From NCBI GenBank assembly GCA_903642235.1, contig CAHJWL010000004.1, forward strand, positions 1-64,000: a stretch of 64,000 bases of DNA, written 5' to 3'. Under the pieces are notes generated by a model. That model did no database searches. It saw only the letters and a program-made list of their open reading frames with translations, and was not told the DNA's origin. Below, in pieces: positions 37,201 through 45,418 of the stretch (positions are counted from its first letter, which is position 1; the number at the start of each line of letters is the position of its first letter). Source of the stretch: Acidobacteriaceae bacterium (GTDB lineage Bacteria; Acidobacteriota; Terriglobia; Terriglobales; Acidobacteriaceae). Position numbers and translations under genes: made by a program.

Positions 37201-38026
37201 GCGCCTCTCTCACGGGCTGTTCTACCTGCTCACTTATACTTACTCGAAGAGCCTTACAAATGCAGGGGATCTGCTCAACGGCGGTAGCGTAAACGGCTTC
37301 CGTGCACCCTATGTTCCGGGTCTCGGACCTCGGATCGACTGGGGCCTCGCAGCCTTTGATATCCGAAACGTCTTCCATTTCAGCGGTGGCTACGACCTCC
37401 CAGTTGGCAAGGGTAAGTTCTTCCTGGGCAACGCGAACAAGCTGGTAGATAATACCCTCGGTGGCTGGAGCTTGAACTACCTTGCGACACTGCAAGGTGG
37501 CCAACCAATCGGCATCGGGTGCCCTGTTGCTACGACGTCCGGCACTGGTTGCAACGCTTTCCATGTACCTGGTCAGGATTTCAAGCTTGGTTTACACACA
37601 GACGCAAACGGGAAGCTTAACTGGTTTGGAAATCCTGCAGCATTCCAGCAGCCCTGCCCGCTCGGAGCGAATGGACTCCCTGACCCGAGCAAGGCGACGG
37701 GATGCTTGCCAGTCACTGGAGCCCTGCTGCTGGGTGGTGGCCCCTCAACAACCTTCGGACCTGGATTCCACCGGTTTGACTTCTCCCTCTTCAAGGGGAT
37801 CAAGTTCAATGAACGGGTGAATGCACAGTTCCGGGCGGAGTTCTTCAATATCCTGAATCACCCGAACTTCAATGCTCCCGGTTTCGGTGGTAACGGTGTT
37901 GTCTCCGTCTCAAACTCACTTCGGTTCACGCCCGGCAACAACTCTACCTTCGGTGAGATCGGGTCGACGCGTGATGCTCCGTATGACGCGCGTCAGATTC
38001 AGTTCGCTTTGAAGCTTTATTACTAA
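34268..38026 (+). CDS. TonB-dependent receptor with carboxypeptidase-regulatory-like domain (receptor 3)
   Basis: 1,252 aa. Signal peptide (TFMLAVAFSLLQFSAGRAFA, ~15-34), CarboxypepD-reg-like domain (~38-125, GSITGTVQDSTGAVVSGAKV), plug with LPLNGRNFTFLAQLSAGVN and NYLLDGIDNN (~155-240), then a ~950-residue barrel ending RQIQFALKLYY with a terminal aromatic. AGGGGAT lies before the ATG. It should be an outer-membrane importer of unknown substrate. It heads a same-strand unit: receptor, TPR, Tat-exported AlkP-like protein, unknown 400-aa protein, though a hairpin after the stop may lower downstream expression. Confidence 0.9.
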   Translation: MVSRCTVYTRLRQLTFMLAVAFSLLQFSAGRAFAQVDQGSITGTVQDSTGAVVSGAKVTLENTDQGLKLETQSGSNGSYTFSPVRIGHYTVTVTAPGFSTTAQENLTVAIGQDLQANISLQTGSASETVTVSTAPPQLQTDESSVGQVVDEHTIVTLPLNGRNFTFLAQLSAGVNVAQADTRGNAASGAFTANGLQPSQNNYLLDGIDNNSNAADFLNGTNFVILPPVDAISEFNVQTADFSAELGRSAGAVLNATIKSGTNDFHGAIWEFFRNDKLDAADWFENNGGIKKGKLRQNQFGGSVGGPIWRDKIFFFGDYEGLRRVQGTVLTGTVPTSVERNSGFTDLSDLLADGTPRTDNIGRSFRSGQVFDPATTRAVTQGAVDPVTGQVASASGYVRDPFVGNILPASRLSANAIKLLNLYPVATNPTTKASVQNFSASPALYEHRNAFDTRVDVNPTQKDQVFGRFSYVDDPNFIPGIFGGVADGGGFQQGLQTAKSQQAVVAYTHVFTPSTINVGRAGFNHLHTTRFGPSGSVDGVPAQFGIQGVPQGNGNGGLPNIGISGLNNLGSNDFLPSDEVSQTLQLVDDFTKVYGKNSFKTGFEYQDVHFNTLQPAFSRGEINFTGNFAGLPGQSDGLTGRAQLLLTPTAATVPNGIGFIGGANQVQASNISKTYDQRKYFAGYFQDDIKVNPRLTLNVGLRWDYFSPISETNGAQANFIQSGGPLGKPTFLIPATGKADRRLSSTANNPTLAGQGFLDLLAKDGITLLSTDRYGKGLGQVQKNNFAPRFGFAFEATPKLVTRGGVGLFFNAFENAGFGPNIGRNYPFAYSFNFQGTGSDAAPFAAGPNPYGTCASAGPGGSATIESGLSCAAFTPLAVNAAGLGLQGLQFNFKTPNTISSNVSAQYAVTQNMSATVAYVYTHASHLQVGIGDNEVSQILPANISTTPFVPFPDFSQGGNYQQTLGASIYNGLQTKLEQRLSHGLFYLLTYTYSKSLTNAGDLLNGGSVNGFRAPYVPGLGPRIDWGLAAFDIRNVFHFSGGYDLPVGKGKFFLGNANKLVDNTLGGWSLNYLATLQGGQPIGIGCPVATTSGTGCNAFHVPGQDFKLGLHTDANGKLNWFGNPAAFQQPCPLGANGLPDPSKATGCLPVTGALLLGGGPSTTFGPGFHRFDFSLFKGIKFNERVNAQFRAEFFNILNHPNFNAPGFGGNGVVSVSNSLRFTPGNNSTFGEIGSTRDAPYDARQIQFALKLYY

Positions 38027-38046
38027 AGAGGTCTTTACAGAGCCGG

Positions 38047-38089
38047 CAACCTGAAGCGCCTTCCACGGTGTTTCAGGTTGTTTGCTTTT
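38047..38089 (+). terminator. Putative terminator or attenuating hairpin after receptor 3
   Basis: A 9-bp stem CAACCTGAA / TTCAGGTTG with a 16-nt loop is followed by TTTGCTTTT. It lies between receptor 3 and its TPR partner, so it may end or reduce transcription into the downstream genes. Confidence 0.65.
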
Positions 38090-38175
38090 GCCGAGTTCCC
38101 TCAGTGTTCTTTGGACAGCAACGTCTCAGGTTGCCCACGACAGCAGGTCAATCAACTTAGAGTAAGGGGGACAGT

Positions 38176-39591
38176 GTGCGACCTTCCTGGCTTGTTCTAT
38201 GCCTTGTCGTCGCTGTGCCCTTCTCGGTCGCGCAGTCGCCAGGGAAGAATGCCGCGCGGAACAGTGCACTCGAACAAAGTTTTCGAGCGGCTACGGCCGC
38301 GTATGATTCGGGAGATTTCAGCGGTGCCGCTGCCCAGCTTGAGCGACTTGCGTTGCAGGCACCACGCAGCTTTGAGGTGCGGGAGCTGCTTGGCTTGACC
38401 TACGCAGCCAAAGCGGACAATACAAGGGCCGTCGAACAGCTAAGACTGGCAGTCCTTCTCAAACCGGACTCGGCGGCGGCTCGAACCAATCTGGCGACCG
38501 GCCTTACCCATCTTGGTGCGTTGCAAGAGGCCGAGATGGAATGCAGAAGGGCGTTGCAGATCGACGCATCCGACTACGAAGCAAATCACAATCTTGCCGA
38601 GTCGTATCTGCAGCAGAACAAGATTTCTGACGCGATCCCGCTGCTAGAGGCGGCGCAACGGACCCGTCCCGCAGCCTATAACAACGGGTATGATCTCGCC
38701 CTCGCCTACCTTCTGGTGGGAGATCTTAGGACCTCACGGCAAGTAGTCACTACCCTTCTGAGCTTGCAGGATTCCGGAGAACTGCATACCTTGCTGGGAC
38801 GTCTCGACGAAAAAGAAGGCAAGTTCCTTGAGGCGGCTCATGAATTTGCGGCAGCGTCGCGGTTGGACGCGAGCGAGGACAACCTCTTTGTGTGGGCGAG
38901 TGAGTTGCTGCTCCATCGCGCGTACGAGGCTGCAATCGAGGTGTTCAAGAGTTCTACCCAGCGATATCCAAAATCTGCGCGGCTGTGGATCGGGCTTGGT
39001 ATGAGTCAGTATTCGCGCGGGGAGTACGACGAAGCGATCCATTCTCTGACGACGGCGGCTGATCTGAATCCATCCGATCCTCGCTGCTATCTTTTCCTCT
39101 CGAAGGCGTTTTTGAGCTCGCCGAATCAGGCGCAAAGTGTCATCGATCACTTCCAGAACTACGCTGCCATCGAGCCAAACAATGCGTTGGCGCAGTTCTA
39201 CTATGCGATCGCTGTGTGGAAGGGTCGCCGGGTTGAAGGTCCGGCCATCGACTACCCGAAAGTAGAGGCCATCCTGCAGCGATCCATTGCGCTGAATGGC
39301 GCAATAGCAGAGACGCACCTGCAGCTTGGAATCCTTTACAACGACGAGCACGCCTATGAGCGGGCATTGCCGGAGTACGAACGAGCGGTCCAACTAGACC
39401 CGGGTCTCGCGGATGCGCATTTCCGCCTGGGTCGTTCGTATCTTCGTGGAGGAGAAAAGGCCAAAGCGGAGCGCGAACTCGATCTTTTCAAGACATTACA
39501 GGCCCAGCATCAGGCCGAGCTGGATAAGGAGAGAGCGGACGTGCAGCAGTTTGTTGTCGCAGACAAGGCTGCGCCACCGATCGAACGGTAA
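38176..39591 (+). CDS. Secreted TPR protein paired with TonB receptor 3
   Basis: 471 aa from the GTG at 38176, chosen because AAGGGGG lies 5 nt upstream. A signal peptide is present (SWLVLCLVVAVPFSVAQSPG). TPR repeats run from ~30 to ~450, e.g. LLGLTYAAKADNTRAVEQLR and LAESYLQQNKISDAIPLLE. It is paralogous to the TPR protein at 26840-28237, with FVWASELLLHRA, a DLNPSDPRCYLFLSKAF block, and a C-terminal KERADVQQFVV. The conserved order receptor-TPR argues for a working pair. Confidence 0.85.
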   Translation: MRPSWLVLCLVVAVPFSVAQSPGKNAARNSALEQSFRAATAAYDSGDFSGAAAQLERLALQAPRSFEVRELLGLTYAAKADNTRAVEQLRLAVLLKPDSAAARTNLATGLTHLGALQEAEMECRRALQIDASDYEANHNLAESYLQQNKISDAIPLLEAAQRTRPAAYNNGYDLALAYLLVGDLRTSRQVVTTLLSLQDSGELHTLLGRLDEKEGKFLEAAHEFAAASRLDASEDNLFVWASELLLHRAYEAAIEVFKSSTQRYPKSARLWIGLGMSQYSRGEYDEAIHSLTTAADLNPSDPRCYLFLSKAFLSSPNQAQSVIDHFQNYAAIEPNNALAQFYYAIAVWKGRRVEGPAIDYPKVEAILQRSIALNGAIAETHLQLGILYNDEHAYERALPEYERAVQLDPGLADAHFRLGRSYLRGGEKAKAERELDLFKTLQAQHQAELDKERADVQQFVVADKAAPPIER

Positions 39592-39652
39592 CGCGCGTGC
39601 AACTGCTGTGGGGCTTGTTCCTCAAGAACTTCGATAAGATGGTGTTCTGCCT

Positions 39653-40831
39653 ATGAGCCTTGTATCTGGACTGACTCAACTGAAGCTTTCGAGCATGGAA
39701 ATCGCCGGGTCTCTCGGACGGAGTCGGCGCGACTTTTTGCGTGATGCCTCGGGGCTGGTTCTGGGTTCTTCGCTGGGGGGATCAAGCGCTTTTCTGCAGG
39801 GGCAGACGCAACAGAAGAAGCGGAAGGTCGTGGTCGTCACCTTTGGCGGTGGCGCTCGCGATCAGGAGACATTTGCGCCGGAGGGGCAGGTGAATATTTC
39901 GCATATGCTCCACGAGCTTGCGCCTCGATCTACTTTCTTCACCCAGATGATGAACAAGGGCATACTGGGCCACTATGTGGCGACGGCGAGCCTCGCGACG
40001 GGTGTGTATGAGACCCTGAATAATTTTTCGGCGGTTCCACCCGGGCATCCTACTGTTTTTGAGTATTTCCGAAAGGACCTCAAACGTCCGCTCTCGAATA
40101 CATGGGTGATTGCTCCGAGCAACGGCTTCAATCGCATCGGCGAGAGTGAGGAGCGGGGATACGGACCGGGCAGCGGCGCACGTGTCATTCTTCCCAAGCA
40201 CCTGTTGAAAGCGGCCAGCTCCGGGAGTTCTGCTGACTTGAAGCATCTCTTACTCGACAGCTATGAAACGCCGCTGTACACGCCGCATCTCGGGGGCGGC
40301 GAGATCGAATTGCAGCAGCTGGACGCGATTCTAAAGCTCTCCGTTGCCGACTTCATGTCGCATGCGCGCTCCGTCTCCAGCCCGGATGAGCTCTCCATGT
40401 ACATTGCGAAGCGCCTGATGCGCGAGCAATCGCCGAGTTTGCTGTGGATCACCATGCACGACATCGATATTGCGCACTCCGGTGCCTACTCCCTCTATGT
40501 CGAAGCCATTCAGCGAACCGACCGGCTCTGCGCGGATCTCTGGCGCGCGATTGAGAGCGATCCGGAGTACGCCGGTAACACAACTCTCTTTATCTTGCCG
40601 GACTTTGGCCGGGATGCCGACATGGAGGCCGGAGGGAATGGTTTCCAGCACCATCGCACGGGCGACACGGCATCACGCACGACCTGGATGATGGCCCTCG
40701 GAGCAGGCATTCGCGAAGGCGTCATCTATGACCGGCCCGTGCAGTCGATTGATCTCGTTCCCACACTCGGCGCGATGATGGGTTTCTCTGCAAAGCTTTC
40801 GCAGGGCCAGCTTATTCGTGAACTGCTCTAG
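39653..40831 (+). CDS. Tat-exported alkaline-phosphatase-superfamily-like protein
   Basis: 392 aa. A canonical twin-arginine signal (GRSRRDFLRDASGLVLGSSL, ~22-42) is followed by a domain like the sulfatase/alkaline phosphatase superfamily or DUF1501. Seen: VVVVTFGGGARDQETFAP (~60-77), LWITMHDIDIAHSG (~265), FILPDFGRDAD (~325-335), NGFQHHRTGD (~340-350) and SIDLVPTLGAMMGF near the C terminus. The D/H pattern in the last part is that of the metal site. The exact nucleophile is not certain, so it may be an inactive or unusual hydrolase. ATG at 39695 is an alternative start. The next gene begins 3 nt after the stop. Confidence 0.75.
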   Translation: MSLVSGLTQLKLSSMEIAGSLGRSRRDFLRDASGLVLGSSLGGSSAFLQGQTQQKKRKVVVVTFGGGARDQETFAPEGQVNISHMLHELAPRSTFFTQMMNKGILGHYVATASLATGVYETLNNFSAVPPGHPTVFEYFRKDLKRPLSNTWVIAPSNGFNRIGESEERGYGPGSGARVILPKHLLKAASSGSSADLKHLLLDSYETPLYTPHLGGGEIELQQLDAILKLSVADFMSHARSVSSPDELSMYIAKRLMREQSPSLLWITMHDIDIAHSGAYSLYVEAIQRTDRLCADLWRAIESDPEYAGNTTLFILPDFGRDADMEAGGNGFQHHRTGDTASRTTWMMALGAGIREGVIYDRPVQSIDLVPTLGAMMGFSAKLSQGQLIRELL

Positions 40832-40834
40832 CCT

Positions 40835-42037
40835 ATGCTGCCAGCTCAACTCAACGCCTCCCACTTCGTGCACTATCCCCCGCAGGCAAGGGGGCTTGCT
40901 CTTCAGCACCTTTCCGTTCTTCAGGAGGCGCCACTCTCCTTCCTGCCTGCTGTGCTGCGGGAGATGATCGAGTACGACTACGCGTTCCCCGCAGAGCGCG
41001 CGGCTATGGAGCGCGACCTTGGGCAGCTTGAGGTGCTTTCGCCGAAGGAGCGTGCCGAGTGGTTCTCCGGGTTTTCGCGGCTTCATCTTTCGGCTGCTCT
41101 GGACCAGTTCGATTGGGTTAATCTTCCGCTGCAGTTCACCGAGCAGCTGTCGGCCTATCTCTGGAGTACGAACCAGATGGATGCCTTCCGTACAGCGGCG
41201 ACCGTGTACGGCGACCGCATGCGTGCCGCAACGGCGCCTGAGACGCATCCAGCCCGGAGAGTAGGCGTTGCCGTCATCGGCCAGGGCGTCACGACGCATG
41301 AGGGTCAGCTGTTTGAGAAGCTGCGCGCGCACGGAACGTACTTCAGCAACATACGTCCAGAGGGTGGGCTTGCGGAACTCCTTGCGGCGGCTGGATCCCG
41401 CGCGCAGGCGCATCCCTCTCCTTACGGCCACTGGTATATCGAAGGGGGCAGCCCCGCGGATCATCCTTCCCCGCTCACCTGTGTGAGCTACGAGAGACTG
41501 CGGGCGACGCGGGAAGCCCTGCTTGGCCAGATTCAGGATCAGGTGAGTAAGCCGGGCATGGGTCCGGAAGCACTGCGCTCTTATCTCACAAAACTCTCAC
41601 CCGCCCAACTCGGTCTCCAGGGCGATGTGGTGCTTGATCGCTTTCAGGTCAAACTGCTTACGGAGGGATCAGGGACACAGATCTTCAGCACCACCTTCGC
41701 GCAGTGGGCCGCGCGTGAGGTGCTCCGGCGCGCCGATCCCCTCACCGTTCTGGTTCGCTTCGCGCCGCGCCAGCGACAAAGACCCATGAGTGATCTGCTC
41801 TCGAGCGATGGAGGCACTCTCGATCTGGATCCGAAGGGATCCCTGATCGATGCAGACATGGCGGCGTACTACCACTGGATTAATCAGAATCGACTGCCCG
41901 GAGCGGAGCAGTCCTCCTTCCTGGCCTGGTTTGAAGGTCACAGCCAGGCAGTCGCAATTGGTCCGGCTCTGCCGCGCGGCACAAAGTCAGATTCACCCCT
42001 CACGGTGAAGAACCTAATCTCCCTTGTATTTGGGTAG
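40835..42037 (+). CDS. Unknown 400-aa protein coupled to the AlkP-like gene
   Basis: I do not recognise a family. There is no signal peptide or membrane span, so it is probably cytoplasmic unless exported with a partner. It is mainly helical in the first 130 residues (AVLREMIEYDYAFPAERAAM), then an alpha/beta segment (VGVAVIGQGVTTHEGQLFEKL, ~150-170) with a Trp/Tyr/His-rich turn (YGHWYIEGGSPADHP). There is a further helix-rich stretch, and the C-terminal part includes WINQNRLPGAEQSSFLAWFE. The start is 3 nt after the upstream stop, a tight coupling that implies a shared job with the Tat-exported protein. Composition matches its neighbours. Confidence 0.8.
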   Translation: MLPAQLNASHFVHYPPQARGLALQHLSVLQEAPLSFLPAVLREMIEYDYAFPAERAAMERDLGQLEVLSPKERAEWFSGFSRLHLSAALDQFDWVNLPLQFTEQLSAYLWSTNQMDAFRTAATVYGDRMRAATAPETHPARRVGVAVIGQGVTTHEGQLFEKLRAHGTYFSNIRPEGGLAELLAAAGSRAQAHPSPYGHWYIEGGSPADHPSPLTCVSYERLRATREALLGQIQDQVSKPGMGPEALRSYLTKLSPAQLGLQGDVVLDRFQVKLLTEGSGTQIFSTTFAQWAAREVLRRADPLTVLVRFAPRQRQRPMSDLLSSDGGTLDLDPKGSLIDADMAAYYHWINQNRLPGAEQSSFLAWFEGHSQAVAIGPALPRGTKSDSPLTVKNLISLVFG

Positions 42038-42121
42038 CCCTTCAAGACCTGCACAGGCTTGGTCGAAGAGGGATCAGCGCACGTGTGCTGAGAGGTGACG
42101 GTGCAGATTGGGCATGGAGTG

Positions 42122-42195
<74 letters not shown>

Positions 42196-42354
42196 GTCGG
42201 CTGTCCGCGTCACGTCACGAGAGATCGTGACACCGGCCAATCTGATGATTGTACCGGGTGAACGCGCCTCGAGCTTTGCCCTTCTCCCCTGTTCCGGAGC
42301 GCTCCCGATCTGGGACGCGGCGAGCATGTGGCGCTTTCCACCCTCGATCAGCAG

Positions 42355-42576
42355 CTATTTGTCCGTGAGGCTGCCCGGCGTTGCGTTTGTGTCTTCTGGA
42401 GAAGAGGGGTTGAGGTGTCCGAGGCGATTCTCTGGAGTCTCTGAGCGGACCGCAGTCTGTCCGGGACCGGCGGTCGAGGGATTGCCACCGGCGTAGCCGG
42501 AGGGTTCGGCCTTTGCCTGCTCCGGTGTTGGCGGAATGGGCTGTGTGGGAGTCTGCTTGTGATCCTCGGTTGCCAT
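42355..42576 (-). CDS. Small hydrophilic, disordered hypothetical protein
   Basis: 73 aa from the ATG at 42576, which has AGGAG 10 nt upstream. It is rich in Pro, Thr, Gln, Glu and Ala with almost no hydrophobic core (e.g. QTPTQPIPPTPEQAKAEPSG), so it is predicted disordered. No family or partner is recognised. The good ribosome site and non-repetitive sequence are the only support. It sits alone between the tRNA gene and the divergent polysaccharide export gene. Confidence 0.5.
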   Translation of the reverse strand: MATEDHKQTPTQPIPPTPEQAKAEPSGYAGGNPSTAGPGQTAVRSETPENRLGHLNPSSPEDTNATPGSLTDK

Positions 42577-42791
42577 GCTGTGGATCTCCTGTCGTGTGGG
42601 GTTCAGGGCAGTTTGACCATACATAGTCACCGGCAGTTGCCTTGTTTCGCTTCCCGCAAGACAAACTTCGCTAGACTTGAGGCGGGGCAGCCCAGATGCA
42701 GTCAGGATGCGCTGCCCTTACACCCAGAGATGATGCGATGGAAGGCAACAGGCAGCAGCATATGACGCAGCGGGCGGCGCGATGGGAGGAG

Positions 42792-45317
42792 ATGGTGTCG
42801 GGAGCAGATCGTTCTTTTACGAAGCGGTCTGCGATGCGTTCCGCCTGTAACACACTGCTCCTGCCGATCGCAGCCCTGGTTATCGCTTCGGTTTCCGGCA
42901 GAGCGAAGGCGCAGGCTCAGCTGCCAGACCTCTTTTCGCCGCCAACGGCCTCTCCGGGCGCGGTCCAGACGACTCCGAATGCACCTCCGGCACAGGCTGC
43001 TCAGCAGCCGACAACGAACAGCCAGAGGCAGACCACGGCAGCGCCGACGGTCGAGAGCGGAGCGCCAGGCTCGAACCCGGCCGCGGACACCGGGGACCGG
43101 AACGCTCCGGGACGAACACCGGGCAGCCTCCAGCAGACCACGCGAAGCCAGCCGGCCATTCCTCCGGCGCGGCAGACCGAGTTTCAGCGGCTGATCGAGG
43201 AGACCACCGGGCAACAGGTGCCGACCTACGGAGCCACCCTCTTCCAGGATGTTCCCTCCACCTTCGCCCCGGTTGAGAACATCCCGGTCACACCAGACTA
43301 TGTGATCGGCCCCGGAGACCAGATTCGCCTCCAGGTCTACGGCCAGGTGAACCAGCAGGGATCCTACCTGGTTGATCGGAATGGGGAGATCGCCATTCCG
43401 CAGGTTGGAACAGTCCAGGTTGCTGGTGTGCAGTACGCCAACCTTGGCGCTTTTCTGCGATCCCAGCTGAGCCGTGTGTACCGGAACTTTGAAATCAACG
43501 TAAATCTTGGGCAGCTCCGATCCATCCAGGTGTTTGTAGTGGGGCAGGCTCGACGGCCGGGGAGCTACACCATTAGTTCGTTGAGCACGCTGCTCAACGC
43601 GCTGTTTGCATCCGGCGGACCATCGCCGCAGGGATCGCTGCGCGATATCCAGGTGCGCCGGGGTAACAACACAGTCGTTCATTTTGATCTCTACGATCTG
43701 CTCCTGAAGGGTGACAAGAGCAAGGATCTCCGGCTGCTGCCGGGGGACGTCATCTTTGTTCCCGCGGTCGGGCCACAGGTCGCACTGCTTGGGAGCGTCA
43801 ACAACGCGGCCATCTACGAGCTGCGGGGAGAGACCCGGGTCGACCAGCTGCTCCATGTCACGGGCGGAGCCTCAACCCTCGCGGAGGGTGGGCAGGCGCG
43901 GCTGGAACGGATCTACCGGCACGCGTTGCGCAGCGTGGTGCAGCTTGATCAGAAGCAGATGGCGGAAACGCCCCTGCAGAACGGCGACATCCTCACTGTC
44001 ACAACGATTGTCGATCGCTTCAGGAATGCTGTGACCCTCCGCGGCAACGTGGCAAACCCCGGCCGCTATATGTGGCACGCCGGAATGCGCGTGACGGACC
44101 TGATTCCCGACAAGGAGATGTTAATCACGCGGGACTACTGGCAGAAGCGTAACCGTCTGGCCTTGCCCCAGCCTGTGGAGTTGACACCGACGCCTGCCGG
44201 CTCGGAAGGTTCGCTGCAGGTCTCTTCGAGCCCCGCGGCGGGGACTGGATCTACCGGAGCGGCGTCGACGGCGGCACGCGGGACGACCTCGGCGAGCGGC
44301 GGCGGCAGCTCGGTCGCGGCGGCGCTCTCTGCCGGTGAATCGCTGTTCGCCCCGCGAACCGATGTGCTGCTAAGCGCACCCGATATCGACTGGAGCTATG
44401 CGGTCATTGAACGGCAGAACCCGGTTGATCTGAAGACCTCGCTGGTCCCGTTCAACTTGGGACGCGCTGTGCTCGACGGCGATGCCACGCAGAATCCTGA
44501 GCTGCTGACGAACGACATTGTCACCATCTTCTCGACCGCGGATATTCGCGTTCCGACCTCTCAGCAGACCCGCTTTGTGCGTCTCGAAGGAGAGTTTGTA
44601 GGAGCTGGGGTGTACAGCGTAAAGCCGGGTGAGACGCTGCGCCAGCTGGTGCAGCGTGCAGGCGGATTTACGGACGATGCGTACCTGTATGCCTCTGAGT
44701 TCACCCGGCAGTCAACGCTGCGTGTGGAGCGTCAGCGCCTGAACGACTATGCAGACCAGCTTGAGGCGCAGGTCGCAACCGTGACTGCCGGCAACAGCTC
44801 GCGGGCGCTGAACGATCGCGATGCAGCGGCGTCAGAGAGTGCGGCTTCAGGCGCGCGCGCCTCCATCAGCCGATTGCGGCAGCTGCAGCCGATCGGGCGG
44901 ATCGTGCTCAAGCTCCAGCCCGACAGTGAAGGCGTGAACAGCCTGCCCGAGCTCGCGCTTGAAGATGGCGATCGCTTTATCGTGCCCAAGATCCCGGCCA
45001 ATATTTACGTGGAGGGCCAGGTCTACAGCGCAAATGCCTTTGTCTTCACACCTGGCAGCCGTACAGCAAACTACCTGAAGCTGGCGGGCGGACCGGATCG
45101 CGAGGCGGATCGAACGCGCGCCTTCATTCTGCGCGCCGATGGCTCGGTGCTCAGCCGGCAGTACGGCAACTTCGAGCATGCGCTGATCTACCCCGGCGAT
45201 ACGATTGTGGTGCCGCCGATGATCAACAAGCGTGCCATCCTGCGGGACCTGGTGGATATCTCGTCGCTGGTTGGGCAGTTCGGCATCGGGATCGCCGCCA
45301 TTAACCTGCTTCGCTAG
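42792..45317 (+). CDS. Wza-like polysaccharide export protein with SLBB domains
   Basis: 841 aa from the ATG at 42792; GTG at 42795 (better spaced from GGGAGG) or ATG at 42834 are alternatives. A signal peptide (NTLLLPIAALVIASVSGRAK) and a Gln/Thr/Pro-rich linker (~35-140) precede the Poly_export domain (~165-250, VIGPGDQIRLQVYGQVNQQG). Several SLBB modules follow (e.g. VFVVGQARRPGSYTISSLS and VRLEGEFVGAGVYSVKPGET). At ~730-841 there is a last SLBB and a terminal hydrophobic segment. It should form the periplasm to outer-membrane export channel for an exopolysaccharide. It heads the polysaccharide cluster. Confidence 0.9.
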   Translation: MVSGADRSFTKRSAMRSACNTLLLPIAALVIASVSGRAKAQAQLPDLFSPPTASPGAVQTTPNAPPAQAAQQPTTNSQRQTTAAPTVESGAPGSNPAADTGDRNAPGRTPGSLQQTTRSQPAIPPARQTEFQRLIEETTGQQVPTYGATLFQDVPSTFAPVENIPVTPDYVIGPGDQIRLQVYGQVNQQGSYLVDRNGEIAIPQVGTVQVAGVQYANLGAFLRSQLSRVYRNFEINVNLGQLRSIQVFVVGQARRPGSYTISSLSTLLNALFASGGPSPQGSLRDIQVRRGNNTVVHFDLYDLLLKGDKSKDLRLLPGDVIFVPAVGPQVALLGSVNNAAIYELRGETRVDQLLHVTGGASTLAEGGQARLERIYRHALRSVVQLDQKQMAETPLQNGDILTVTTIVDRFRNAVTLRGNVANPGRYMWHAGMRVTDLIPDKEMLITRDYWQKRNRLALPQPVELTPTPAGSEGSLQVSSSPAAGTGSTGAASTAARGTTSASGGGSSVAAALSAGESLFAPRTDVLLSAPDIDWSYAVIERQNPVDLKTSLVPFNLGRAVLDGDATQNPELLTNDIVTIFSTADIRVPTSQQTRFVRLEGEFVGAGVYSVKPGETLRQLVQRAGGFTDDAYLYASEFTRQSTLRVERQRLNDYADQLEAQVATVTAGNSSRALNDRDAAASESAASGARASISRLRQLQPIGRIVLKLQPDSEGVNSLPELALEDGDRFIVPKIPANIYVEGQVYSANAFVFTPGSRTANYLKLAGGPDREADRTRAFILRADGSVLSRQYGNFEHALIYPGDTIVVPPMINKRAILRDLVDISSLVGQFGIGIAAINLLR

Positions 45318-45418
45318 GAGCAGGCTCTGACCGCAAAGCGTGTGCGGATGCAGGGTACCCTCCATGGTTGTAGCCTGAGTGCGAACGCACCCTCGTAGGA
45401 TAGCGAAGAGGCAAGCTT

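Noticed and set aside
15704..42037. A Bacteroidetes-type SusCD polysaccharide utilisation locus
   Set aside because: No SusD-like lipoprotein and no hybrid sensor; the receptors are Oar-like with a different partner set.
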